From contig LNAC01000109.1 in assembly GCA_002007465.1 (NCBI GenBank), forward strand, positions 1,675,903 to 1,739,902: a DNA stretch of 64,000 nucleotides, written 5' to 3'. This document shows positions 28,313-39,442 of this stretch, piece after piece. The notes below the pieces were generated by a model. The model was not told the origin of the DNA. It saw only the letters and a list, made by a program, of their open reading frames with translations, and did not search any database. The translations under genes and the position numbers were made by a program. How positions within the stretch are numbered: position 1 is the first letter of the stretch; each line of letters starts with the position of its first letter. This DNA is from Ailurus styani (Eukaryota; Chordata; Mammalia; Carnivora; Ailuridae).

Positions 28313-28879
28313 TCACACAGAACAAGGCCCTACAGGCCGAGCAGGGCGGGCGGGCGCGGGGGACGGGCCCCTCTGTGTGTCCCCACGGCCGGGGCTCCCG
28401 GCTTCTCTCGCCATTCTCTCCTCTCGCCCGGGTGGAAGGGAGAGCGGGGCGCAGGGCTGCGGGCAGGAGCTCGGGAGGAGACACGGTAGAGAGAAAAAGG
28501 AGGGCAGCAGCGAGGCCACAGGGAGAAAGGGAGGAGAGGCAGGGGAGAGGCAACAGGAAGAGCAGAGTCAGAAAGAGAGGAAGCAGACAGACAGAAGGTG
28601 GTGGGGGTGAGGAAGGGCTGAGTGGGGGCGAGACTGACTGGGGACTGAGGGGGTGGGACGGCCGAGGGGCCTGGGCTCAGGAACGCCTGTTGTCACTCCC
28701 ACGCTGCAGCCTCTCCCAGGGCCGGAAAGAGGCCGCTCAGCTCAGATGCCGCCCGAGGTGGGCAACTTGGGGGCAGGGGCAGGGCAGAGTGGGCAGGGGT
28801 GTGTGGGGGTGTTGAGGGCATGAACCCTATAGCTGGCAAAGCCAACCACATGTGACGAGTCCTCCTATCCCACTTAGGC

Positions 28880-29060
28880 CTTCCCTTTCTCCTGACAGGA
28901 GAGTCCTCAGACCTTTGCTCCACAGAACCAAGGGCTGAAGTACAGAAAGGAATGAAGCCACAGCTGGGACCCTCAGGGATCAAAGGGACCTGCCCAAGGT
29001 CACCTAGAGACCGTGACGGCTACCACTGGGCCAGAGAGTCCGCAACCAGACACTTCTGAG
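28880..29060 (-). repeat. MIR fragment
   Basis: 'cctgcccaaggtcacctaga' marks the reverse MIR core. Confidence 0.5.
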
Positions 29061-29139
29061 GGAGGCCAGGCCTGCCCACCTCCCCCACCCCCAGGAGGAA
29101 GGACTTGGCTAACTGGTTAAGTTAGCGCTCACTCAGTCA

Positions 29140-29560
29140 TTCAACAAACACCCTGTGGGCCCCTGCCGCTGTCGCTGGAGGCTGTGGAAGGGGCAGGCAC
29201 AGACCCCGGCCCCAGAGGGCACTGGGCTGGTGAGGGGTAGGAGCACAGTGGATGCCCTAAGGGGGCGCTAAGCCAACAGCGGGGGCTTCCCAGAGCTGAG
29301 CCTTAGAGAACCACGTGGTGTCTGCCGGACCAAGGGGAAGGCAGTCCCAAGAGGCACAGCGGCGCAGAGGTGAGGTGTGAGATGGAGCCAGAGTGGGCCG
29401 GAGAACAGGAAGTGGCCTCGTGAGGCAGGCCAGCATGGCTGGAGGGGGGCAGGGCCTGGCCACGGCGGGGAGCCCCTGAGGCCGTGGAAAGAAGAGCTTG
29501 CTGGTCCTGCTTGGGCTTTAGGAAGATGCCCTTGGTCATAGGACGGGTGGGGGGCAGCAG
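29140..29560 (-). repeat. L2 LINE fragment, reverse
   Basis: 'cattcaacaaacaccctgtg' followed by GA-rich sequence typical of the L2 complement. Confidence 0.55.
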
Positions 29561-29732
29561 GGAGCTGGCCTGGAGGTGGGGAGACCAGGACCAGGGCAGG
29601 CCCGGGAAGGGTGGGCTGGGCGGGAAGAGCCATGCCTGGGGAGGGAATACGAGGGAGGGCCCTGCTCCGCGGGGCAGGGACTGGGGCTCCCACCCGCCTG
29701 GGGGCCCCAAATGGAATGAGGAAGGATCTTAC

Positions 29733-29888
29733 TATAAAGAACATCAAACACCTCCTCTACCATCTTGCGCAGAAGGTACACGTCCGAGCCGTGCTCCAGG
29801 GAAGACCGAGGGGTGCTCCGGCCGCCACCCTCGCCCCGCGACACCTTCTTGGGCTGCTCTGCCTCCGGCTCCTTCCAGGGGGCCCCGC
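29733..29888 (-). CDS. GTF2IRD1: GTF2IRD1 coding exon 3 (residues 89-141), start of I-repeat 1
   Basis: A 156 bp exon, phase 1 to phase 1. The acceptor is cacag and the donor gtaagat. The first half is a charged, Gly/Arg-rich linker ([20 protein letters not shown]). The second half, from about residue 119 ([22 protein letters not shown]), is the leading helix of I-repeat 1. It ends with the first base of Ser141, which the next exon completes. In this family the opening helix and the core of each repeat are split between exons, as here. The acceptor lies only 75 bp from a GGAA-type microsatellite that is pyrimidine-rich on the transcribed strand. Confidence 0.97.
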
Positions 29889-29963
29889 CTGTGGGACACA
29901 GAGCAGCCGCGCCAGGATGAGCACCTGTCTCACGCCCTGCCCCGTGGTACTCAACATGGAGTA

Positions 29964-30006
29964 GAAATGAATGAATGAAGGAAGGATGGAAGGAAGGAAG
30001 GAATGG
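29964..30006 (+). repeat. GAAT/GGAA microsatellite
   Basis: 'gaaatgaatgaatgaagg' then repeated aagg units, ending 'gaatgggtaatgag'. It lies 75 bp on the acceptor side of coding exon 3. Confidence 0.9.
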
Positions 30007-30099
30007 GTAATGAGTGACCAGGCCCTGCCCCTACCCCCTGCCCAGGGCCAAGGCTGGTCATCTCGGAGTTCCCGGTGCCTAGCACAGGGCTTAGGTCTC

Positions 30100-30330
30100 A
30101 TGCTGGTCACTCCTAACTCGCTGTGTGACCTTGGGCAAGTCCCTTCCCTCTCTGGGCCTCAGTGTATGAGCTCTCACAGAAGACCAGCTGGCCTGGCTCA
30201 GAACTGGGGTTCAACCAATGTCCGTTCCATGTACCCCTTTCTGTGCTCTGACACTAACACTGTCTTAAACAGTCAAGACCCGTTTTCTGCTCTGCCCCAT
30301 GAGGCGATGATGGGGACCCCACCAGGAGGC
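30100..30330 (+). repeat. MIR
   Basis: 'gctgtgtgaccttgggcaag' and 'ctctctgggcctcagt', the forward MIR core. Confidence 0.75.
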
Positions 30331-30700
30331 CACAGGGGCTGCCAAGAGACAGGTTCATGCCAGGCTGGGCCAGGGTGGGGCCCTGGGAGTGTCAGCGGAC
30401 CCCTGGATAGGGAGATGCTAGAAACTGCATTGGAAAGGGGACAAGAGGGGGGGGCGCAGAGGCCCCCTCACAGCCAGGAGCCTGCCCCTCTCCCGGGATC
30501 TGCTGCGGAGCCTGAAATAAACCAGAAATAAACAAGCTCCCAGTGCTATAAATAGCAGCTTTGCCGGCTCAGAAGCCAGGTGCACCTTCCCCAGGCCCCC
30601 GTCTAGCCAACTGGGGGCCATAGGACTCTGCCACTGTCTACTCTACCTAGGGCCAGTCCCCACCCAACCTCAGGAACGGGACGGGCTCTGAGAGCAGAGT

Positions 30701-30725
30701 GGGGTGGGGGTGGGGGTGGGGGCGG
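30701..30725 (+). repeat. G-run cluster, G-quadruplex motif
   Basis: Four runs of four or more G separated by single T on the plus (template) strand. Confidence 0.85.
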
Positions 30726-30834
30726 CCAGGGAAGCCGCTGGACCTCAGTGATGACCTGCCCATTCCGGGGCCAGCCTTCCCCGAAACAGCTGATCTAGGC
30801 TCCAGGCCCCGGGTGTAGTGCAGATGTTACTAAG

Positions 30835-31060
30835 GGCAAGGACAACAGCTGGCATTTCCTGTGTGTGACCCACAGTCAGGCACTGTTCTCGCCTGTATTA
30901 GATTGACTTAATCCTCAGATCGACCCACGCAGAGGGTAGTACTGTCTTCGCCTTTCCCAGACAAGGAGGTTAAGGCCCAGCCGCCGGCAGGTGGCAGAAC
31001 CAGGACAGAACCCGGACGCCTGACTTCCGGGTCTGCTCTTAACCCCAAGAGCTTGGAATC
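30835..31060 (-). repeat. MIR
   Basis: 'aacagctggcatttcctgtg', 'agacaaggaggttaaggccc', 'gctcttaacccc'. Confidence 0.65.
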
Positions 31061-31654
31061 CCAATCGTGGGTTCGAGCGGCCACGCGGGGGACAGGCCAG
31101 AACCCTGTAGGACCTAATCCACCACCAAGACACCAAGGTGAAGCTGACAAGGAAATTTGGGGCACAAGAAGCTGGCACAGCTTGGGGAGTAACCACAGGG
31201 GTCGGGGCAGTGCGGGGAGAGGGTTGGCGACTAGGGCTGGGGGGCACAGAGGGAGGCCCCAGGCGGGAGGAACGTGGACGCAGAGACTAGGGAGGTGTCT
31301 GCTGGCCGAGGAGAAGTGGGGGGACGGCGGGGACAAAGGCAGAGGGGAGAACGCGCACAGAGCCGGCGAGCTAGCACGCAGCCCAGGACCGCCTGCGGTC
31401 AGGGTGAGGGGTGCCCGGAGGGGTGGCGCAGAGGGAGGGGCAGGTTATGCGGGTCTAAAAGCCCTGGCAGTAATGCTGAGGAGTTGGGGGCTTCAGAACA
31501 ACCCCCCTGCTTCAGGGCTCCCGGCTCGCAGCTCTGAGTGCTGCTCTCTTCTGCAAGTGACCAGGACTGCCCTCGCCCCCATCCACGCAGGGCTCCCGGC
31601 GGGTGGGAGGGGGGATGTATCCTGCTGCACCCCCCCGCCGCTGTCCCCCGAGTC

Positions 31655-31830
31655 TGACGGGATGTGGCAGAAAGAGCAAAGATTTCAGAACAGAAACCTG
31701 GCCTCCGTCACTTGGGGGCTGTGTCTCCCTGGGCAAGTGGCTTACGCTCACTGTGCCTCAGTTTCTCCCTCGTACACTAGTGCGGTTTCTGGAGCCTGCT
31801 GGGGAAAGCAAACAGAGCACGTGGCCTGGC
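31655..31830 (+). repeat. MIR
   Basis: 'tccctgggcaagtggcttac' and 'gtgcctcagtttctccctcg'. Confidence 0.75.
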
Positions 31831-32052
31831 CCGAAGCACTGCTGATCACCACCGACCGCTCGAGATTCCAAGCATTTCCTCCGTGCTGCCTGTGTCCTTA
31901 GTCCCTTCGGCCCCAAGAGCCACCTTGACCGCACTCAGCAGGTGCTCGATAATGAAGCATTAGATGAAGTGGGCAACACTGGGCCTCAGTGTCCCCTTCT
32001 GTCGACACGCAGATGGACATGTCTGGGTCCGGCCCACCTCGGGGTGGAGTCA

Positions 32053-32445
<393 letters not shown>

Positions 32446-32694
32446 CTACAGGAGGAAGGACGGAATGCCCCTCACCCCCCAGAGCTTGGCCAAGGTCACG
32501 GGAGAAGACAGGTCAGGGAGCCCCAATAAGAACAAAGACATAGGGCCTCTGCTCTTTCCTCCTCCCAGGTCCTCCTTGCTCTGAGGGGGCTTCCTGCCTG
32601 AGACTCGGCCCCAGGCCCAGGGACAATCCTGTCTTTGGTTTTCTTAAAGTCCCAAATGAGAGGAGGTTGGGGGGGGGGCAGTTGGGCAGAATCA

Positions 32695-32810
32695 TCAGCC
32701 ACTTCTTGCTGTGGGACTGAGGCATGTCCCTCCCTCTCTGGGCCCAATCTGCAGAATGGGGACCAGCAGCCCCGCTCCCAGGCTTTCAGTGGACTTGGTT
32801 AAGGGGATTC
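32695..32810 (+). repeat. MIR
   Basis: 'ccctctctgggcccaatctg' followed by 'gcagaatggggacc'. Confidence 0.6.
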
Positions 32811-33089
32811 GGCGAGGCCGGGCAGGCAGGAAGGAACCTCTAATCTGGGGGATCTCGTGTGGTTCCACAAACAAGAGAGGTCATTTCCATAGCCCCAGAG
32901 TTGAGGGGTTGGCAGGCCCGCTGCATGGGACGCCCTAACACGGGGGCCCTGCAACCAAGACCACCAGCATTTCAGCCCTCCAGACCTAGGTCAGCAGAAG
33001 CTCTCTGCCTGCAAAGCTCCCAGCATGCACTCGGCACCCCAAAAATGCGGTGTTTTATGTGAATTCAGTAGTGCTCTGTTAGCCGTCAG

Positions 33090-33200
33090 GAAGTTTGGCT
33101 TCTCCTCCTAGTTCCGCTGCTGTGTGACCTAGGACAGGCTCCTCAACCTCTCTGGGCCATATCACGCCCCTCTACTTCAGCCCAGAGTCACCGCGCTGAG
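33090..33200 (+). repeat. MIR fragment
   Basis: 'gctgtgtgacctaggacagg' and 'caacctctctgggcc'. Confidence 0.65.
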
Positions 33201-33255
33201 AAAGCCAGGGACATCGTAGAGCCGACCGGCCTGTCCCCTAGGATGTCCTACAGTG

Positions 33256-33278
33256 GGGTGTGTGTGTGTGTGTGTGTT
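33256..33278 (+). repeat. (GT)n microsatellite
   Basis: About eleven consecutive GT units. Confidence 0.95.
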
Positions 33279-33749
33279 GATTTCCTGCTAAGATTAAAAT
33301 AAAAACCTGCTGCTCGCTTTCCCCGTGGCAGAATGTTAACAAGCAAAGGACACAAACAGAGTCAATCACTCCCAACACACCAGTGGCCATCGGAGCTGGA
33401 GGAAATACTTACTTCCCCGTGTGGTCACTCTCCAGGCAATCGGCTTCCCCAGAAGCATAGAGAACAGGGCTTGGAGGAAAGGCCTGGAAAGGGTCTGGCC
33501 CCACACCCCATGCAGAGTGCCTGAGGACCCAGGCCCCAGCCCCGGAGCATGCCAATCCAGTCACTGCTGAGCAAGGGTCATCGTCGCCCTTGGGGTCCCT
33601 CAGGAAACCCAGAAAGGGACCCAAGCACAGGGGAGCATGTCTCGTCCACCAGGCGAGCTACGGGGGCGCCGCTCCACTGAGGAGCCTCTGTACCGCCCTC
33701 TGGGAGTCCTGTCCAACAGAACTTTCTGTGAGGCTGGAGAAGTTCTATT

Positions 33750-33932
33750 GGGGTGCCTGAGTGGCTCACTGGGTTAAGCGTCTGCCTGTGGCTCAGGTCA
33801 TGATCTCAGGGTCAGTACGGGGATGGAGCACTGCATCGGGCTCTCTGCTGGGTGGGCAGCCTGCTTTTCCCTCTGCCCCTCCCCCCTGCTCGTGCCCTCT
33901 GTCTCTCGCTCTTTTTCTCTTAAAAACAAAAA
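33750..33932 (+). repeat. Carnivore SINE, antisense to the gene
   Basis: Head ggggtgcctgagtggctcac and tail 'ttaaaaacaaaaac'; moderately diverged. Confidence 0.88.
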
Positions 33933-33936
33933 CAGG

Positions 33937-34010
33937 TCATGCTGTGTGCCTCTAGGCAAGGTGCTGCCCTCTCTGAACTCAACTTCACCATCCTAACAGG
34001 TAGGGGTGCA
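33937..34010 (+). repeat. MIR fragment
   Basis: 'tgtgcctctaggcaagg' and 'ctctctgaactcaacttcac'; a short partial core. Confidence 0.5.
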
Positions 34011-34059
34011 GCTAACGGATGCCAGACAGCTTCTAACACCCGCCTGCCCTCTGTCCCAG

Positions 34060-34260
34060 AACCTTCCCCCAGGAAAAGGCTACAGTAAAAATGACATTAT
34101 TATTTCATCATCTGGGGTAAACCACTACAGGCTTTGGTACGTAGGCAGTCGTGTCACAGGAGTGATTTACGAGGCCCCTTTCTCTCTCCTGGCCCTGAGA
34201 TGTCGTTACAGCTCTTGCTGTAACATCAGGGGTGATGGCTTTCTCATGAGTCACTGACCA
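34060..34260. promoter_or_regulatory. Candidate conserved non-coding element in the intron after the start-codon exon
   Basis: AT-richer, non-repetitive sequence in GC-rich surroundings. It holds an 8-bp perfect inverted repeat with a 4-nt loop (GTTACAGC/GCTGTAAC, 34205-34224) and a consensus AP-1 site TGAGTCA at 34247-34253. Function is inference. Confidence 0.35.
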
Positions 34261-34489
34261 CACAGGTCCTGTCTTCGGGGGGCCCTGCTGGGGGCCACAG
34301 ACCTAGGACCTTCCCAGGGATGGGTCCTGAATGGCAAAAGGTGATGAAATGAAGGTGAGGGGTCAGGGGATCAGGGCCAGCGCTGATTTCCAGGGCTTGA
34401 TTTTTCACACCCTTGGCCTCACTCAAACCTCCCGTCACCACCCGCCCCCCGCCGCCACCGACGTAGGCAGATGGGGACAGTGAATCTCA

Positions 34490-34894
<405 letters not shown>

Positions 34895-35039
34895 CTAGAC
34901 TGGGAGAAGCCCGCACACGGCTACAGGCAGGCACAGGCACACGCGGCAGGTAACCAAGGAGTGCGTTTCATGGCATGCCCCCCAAATCTGCAACTCCAGG
35001 GTGAGCCCAGTGCCATGATCAGTCTGCCTGGCCTACCTC

Positions 35040-35330
35040 AACTGCCAACTCTCCCCTGTGCATAGCTCTGGCCCTGGCTCTCTCTCTCTCTCCCTTGCTC
35101 ACACACCCTCCATGGCTCCCTACTGCCCACGTTCACTTTCACACCCCTGCCCTCATCAATGCCCCCTTCACACCCCACATTCTGGGTGCTCTAAGAATCA
35201 CTGTCCCCCAAGCATACCCACGTCCTTCCTGGCTCCCCAGCTGCACAGGTTCCATTTTCCCTGACCTGAGTGGCCTTCTGGCCCCTTTGTCATGTGCCGA
35301 CTGCCCACTCAGCTTTTAATGATCACCTCT
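35040..35330 (+). repeat. Probable L2 fragment
   Basis: Pyrimidine-rich, with 'cttttaatgatcacctctgc', similar to the L2 3' region. Confidence 0.4.
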
Positions 35331-36394
35331 GCTGGGAGGGTGCCCTCAGTGGCCCCATCTCCTCCTGCCCCTTCCCACTCTGGCTGGGTCAGGGGTCCTG
35401 GCTGGCCTCCCACACGTGGCCAGGCTCCTCTGTCCCAGCTTTCTAACAGGCTACAGTGGGCAAGGCCACTGCCCTGAGGCCCACGAGCCCCAGTCTCCAA
35501 GGTCCAGAAAGATAGTGGAGGCCATTTCCTCGCAGGACAGGGTTTCTCCAAGACAGGACTTTGTCCCATTGTCATGAGGCTCCTGGAGGACACAGGCACA
35601 CCCTCCCCTTGCTGGAGCGCCCTCAGACCGGGGCCCAATGTCAGGGCTCCCCCAGGCAGGGGACGGGCCTGCTGCCCATGCACCACCTGGCCCAGCCCGG
35701 ACACCCACTAGACACAAAGGTCAGCCTTCCCTGCTTCCGGTTCCGTCCTGCCCCTCCCCTACCAGAACCCCAGAAGTCAGGTCCAGGGGGCCACCCAGAG
35801 GCTTCCCCAGTGCCAGAGCCTTCCTTGGAGGCCAGCTGCTCTCTCGCCAATCCAAGCAAAGGAGAGGGCAGAAGGCGGAGGCAGGGACCCTCGGTTTCCC
35901 TCTTGGGGCTCAGCTCCCCTAATGCTCTGTGCACGGGCCCCAGGCCAGGTGCTGGTGGCCAGGTAGGTGGCGCAAGCAGGGAGCAGGGCTGCAGGTGTCA
36001 GAGGGAGTCCGGGGATCCTGGTCTCCCAGCTTCCTGCGGACGGGGGGCACCAGGCAGGCTGACGGCCAGGCCTGGTCCCTTAAAGGGTGCCAAGCCCAGA
36101 GCATCTTCTGCCACCGCAGCTGCTCCTCACCGCATCCCTCGCCCAGACCATCAGCTCTCTGAGGGCAGGGACCGGCCTGCCTGTCACTGCCGCACCCCCG
36201 GGGCCTGGCTCAGGCCCGAGGTGCACGACCACACACCGTTGGCCCCCCGTGAGTCATGAAAGCGGCCATACGGAATGAGTGTCAGCATCACACATGAGAA
36301 GGTGAGAAGTGTCCCAGCTGCAGTTGTGGAAACGTACAAAGGAACTAGGGATGCACTCGAGCCTGGCCCCGGTCTCACGTCTGGCCCAAGTCTG

Positions 36395-36545
36395 CTATTC
36401 GGCTGTGAATAAATATTGATTTTAACAGCTGGTCAGTCAGCAGTTGGCCAACATGGGAATTGGGCTCGCTCCGAAATGTTTACAAAGTGTATTTCTTCAA
36501 CCAGGTCGCAACTTTATAAACGTCTGAAGCCCACGGTATTAAGGG
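36395..36545. promoter_or_regulatory. Candidate conserved non-coding element
   Basis: An AT-rich, non-repetitive island. It contains an E-box CAGCTG (36426-36431), a palindromic NF1-type TTGGCCAA (36444-36451) and a forkhead-type TGTTTAC (36477-36483). The role is inferred from composition and motifs only. Confidence 0.4.
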
Positions 36546-37174
36546 ACATGGAGAGCATGACAGGGCCCGTCGGAGACATCCTCGTGGGAGCCACAGGCAG
36601 CCGGTGGCTAGAGCCTGGGGCCTTGTGTGGCATGAAGCCCACTGGAGGGCCCGCGTGTGACCAGCTGAGAGCTTGCCTGCCCGGGGCGCGGGAAGGCTTT
36701 TCCCCTCCCTTCAGTCACCCCCTCGAGCCATTTCCAGAAAGACCTCGGCCTGCCAGCCTCCTGGCCCAAATTGAATCAGGGCAAAGCAGGAGGCACCAGA
36801 CAGCCCTGGCCTCCGGGTCGCCCCAGACAGCTGGTGGCTCCTTCCTGCAGAGTCCTAATCCATTTAGGAAGGAACCAGGGACTCAGGGAGGGAAGGACGG
36901 AGGGAGGGAGGAAAGGCGGGCTTGGCTTGGGCTAACCCCGGCTCCTTGTCCGGGGGAAGGTGGGTGCACTTCGGGGGGCGGGAGGGAGAAGAGCCTCCTG
37001 CAAATGCCCGGGGCCTCTGGGAGAGGAGCAGGTTCCACACGGCCGGAGGCACGAGAGCATGGGGCCCAGGACGAAAACCACCGGATAAAGCCACCAAACG
37101 ATGCAGAAGAGAGAACAGGAAGATGAGAGCAAGAACTCAGGAGGCGGGGGGACAGCATAAACAGGACAGCGTCC

Positions 37175-37215
37175 CGGGGGCGGGCGGGGGGAGGGGGGCA
37201 GGGGGAGGGCGGTGA
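37175..37215 (+). repeat. G-run cluster, G-quadruplex motif
   Basis: Several runs of three to six G in 40 bp with mixed C/A spacers. Confidence 0.8.
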
Positions 37216-39233
37216 GGACGGGAGCCACGGCCGGAGCACCCCTGCACCGCAGCACAGAGGCCGGGGCTGGGCAAGGCTGGAGGCACCCAAGTGCTGCTCT
37301 GGGGCCCCCAGGGGAGGACACCAGAAGTGTCACGTCGGGGGACAGGCAGCTGGCTCCTGAAGCAGGGGAGAGGTCGGGAGGGACTTCCAACCACCCTCGG
37401 GTTCCTGGGTGGACAGGCCTGCAAGGGTCGGGAGGCGAGCAGGGGTGCCGTGAGCAAGCAACCTCTCTTCCCCGACAGACGTGCCTCATGAGGCTGCCAG
37501 GGAGCCACCCACCTGGCTTACCTCCCACCTCCCGGCCACTCGCCCTGTTGGCACTGACCACTAACCTAACAGCTGGCAGGCTGCGGTTAGGTCCTGGCTC
37601 CTCCTCTTCTCCGTCCAATTCTGTCCCACACCGCCAGGCAATCTTTTGGCTTCACGTCACCTAGAGGCTGGTGACTCTAGGTTTCCCTCTCTCCCTTCTC
37701 CTCCTCTTCAACATCTAAGAGGCCACTTGACCAGAGCAGGCCCCCCGTTTCCCGCTCAGACCTGCTCCTCCCCGGCCAGCCACTCCGGTGCTCGGGCTCA
37801 CACCGAGGCCTCGTCCCCAGCTCCCTTCTCCCTCTTGCTTCTAAAGTGAGGCGGGGAGGACGCCGCTCGTGTGGCTCCAGAAAGCACCCAGATCTGCCCG
37901 CCTCTCGTCACCGCTGGGGCCACCTCCCCACCCAGGCCACCATCCTTGCTCGCTCACGCCATGGCCAAGCCTCCTCGCTGGCCTCCCTGCCCCTCTCTCG
38001 TCGCCACGGTCCCTCCTGCCAAGAGCAGCCACATCAGTCTCACGCCACTGTCCTGCTTGGAAGAGTCAAGAGAACAGCTCCCCATGCGTAGGCACTGTGT
38101 GAGCTGGGCCCCCCGGCCTTCTCTGGCCCATCGGTCCTCTCCCCTCCGTGCCGGGCTCTGGCTCCATCTTCCTCTTGTCCCTCACGTGCCACCTGAGCTC
38201 CTCTCTCGGGGCCTTATGCCTGCGGTTCCCCCGTGCAGCGGGCTCTCCCCAGCCTGCCCCTCCCGCCCCCGTCCCTACTCCATCAGCCCCCATCACCAGC
38301 TCCTCGGCACTGTCCTTGACCGCACGGCAGCCCCGCCCTCACGCCGGTGCCCCGTCCCTTCTTTTCCGCACAGAATCTGCTGCCATCAGAGGGGACCTAT
38401 TCATGTGCTTCTTGCCCGACGTCCCCAGCAGGAATGGGAGCCCTGGGGGGTTGGGGCCATGCCTGCCAGGTTCACCGGACACCTGCCGTCTTGAATGCCT
38501 GCCTGGCTTTTCACGGGCACGAAACAAATATTTGGGGAACCAGCCAGCGCAACGGGCGGCAGGAACCGGGACGGTCACAAGCTATACGCAGAGTGACAAG
38601 TGTGGGCTTGGAAGGCTCTCAAAAAATAAAAATTAAGAAAAAGAGATAGGCAATGTGCGACACAGCAAGCCTGGCCACATCTGGATCACGGAGGAACAGT
38701 TCAGGAACTGAAAGTGACAGAGGCTGCTGGGTCAGTCAGGTGTCCTGGACAGGAGCCCCTCTGTGCGGCCCAAGACCCCAATACTGGGGCCCACGGACAC
38801 CCGTCTGGGGTGGGGCACCAGCGTCTTACCCGAGGCCCCCCGCTAGTGGGTACTGAGGATAAGGTCATTTGTGTGTGTGTTCTCAAGGCCGCTCCTGTCC
38901 TTCAAGAAGTGGGGGGAAGACTGTACCCGGCACACTCACCAGGACAGGGCAGGGGAGGGGGACAGAAAGGCCAGCTGATTGAACCTGCAGCTGACACACA
39001 GCTAGGGTGACCAGCCCGGCCTGGTGCGCTTGGAACCGTTCTGAGTCAAGCACAGAAAGTCCCCTGTCCTGGGAGACCCCTCAATGCCAGGCAAACTGAG
39101 ACTGCTGATCACCCCACGACACAGGGACCAAGAGGCCCAAATGCCCCTCCCAGATGCTAAGAACGAGATGGACAGATGGGAAGGCAAAGTGACAGACACT
39201 AGGGCCTGTCCTCAGGTCCAGAAAATCAATTTT

Positions 39234-39430
39234 GGGGCACCTGGGTGGCTCGGTCGGTGAAGCATCTGCCTTTGGCTTGGGTCATGATTCTGGGGTCCTG
39301 GGATCGACCCCCGCATCGGGCTCCTTGCTCAGCGGGGAGCCTGCTTCTCCCTCTCCCTCTGCCTGCCTCTCTGCCTACTTGTGAGCTCTCTTTCTCTGTC
39401 AAATAAGTAAATACATACAATCTTTTTTAA
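39234..39430 (+). repeat. Carnivore SINE with 12-bp target duplication
   Basis: Full-length head to A-rich tail. 'aaaatcaatttt' is exact at 39222-39233 and 39431-39442. Confidence 0.95.
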
Positions 39431-39442
39431 AAAATCAATTTT

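Noticed and set aside
31053..31901. 282-codon open frame on the plus strand
   Set aside because: Runs from one MIR through another and is antisense to the intron; no protein signature.
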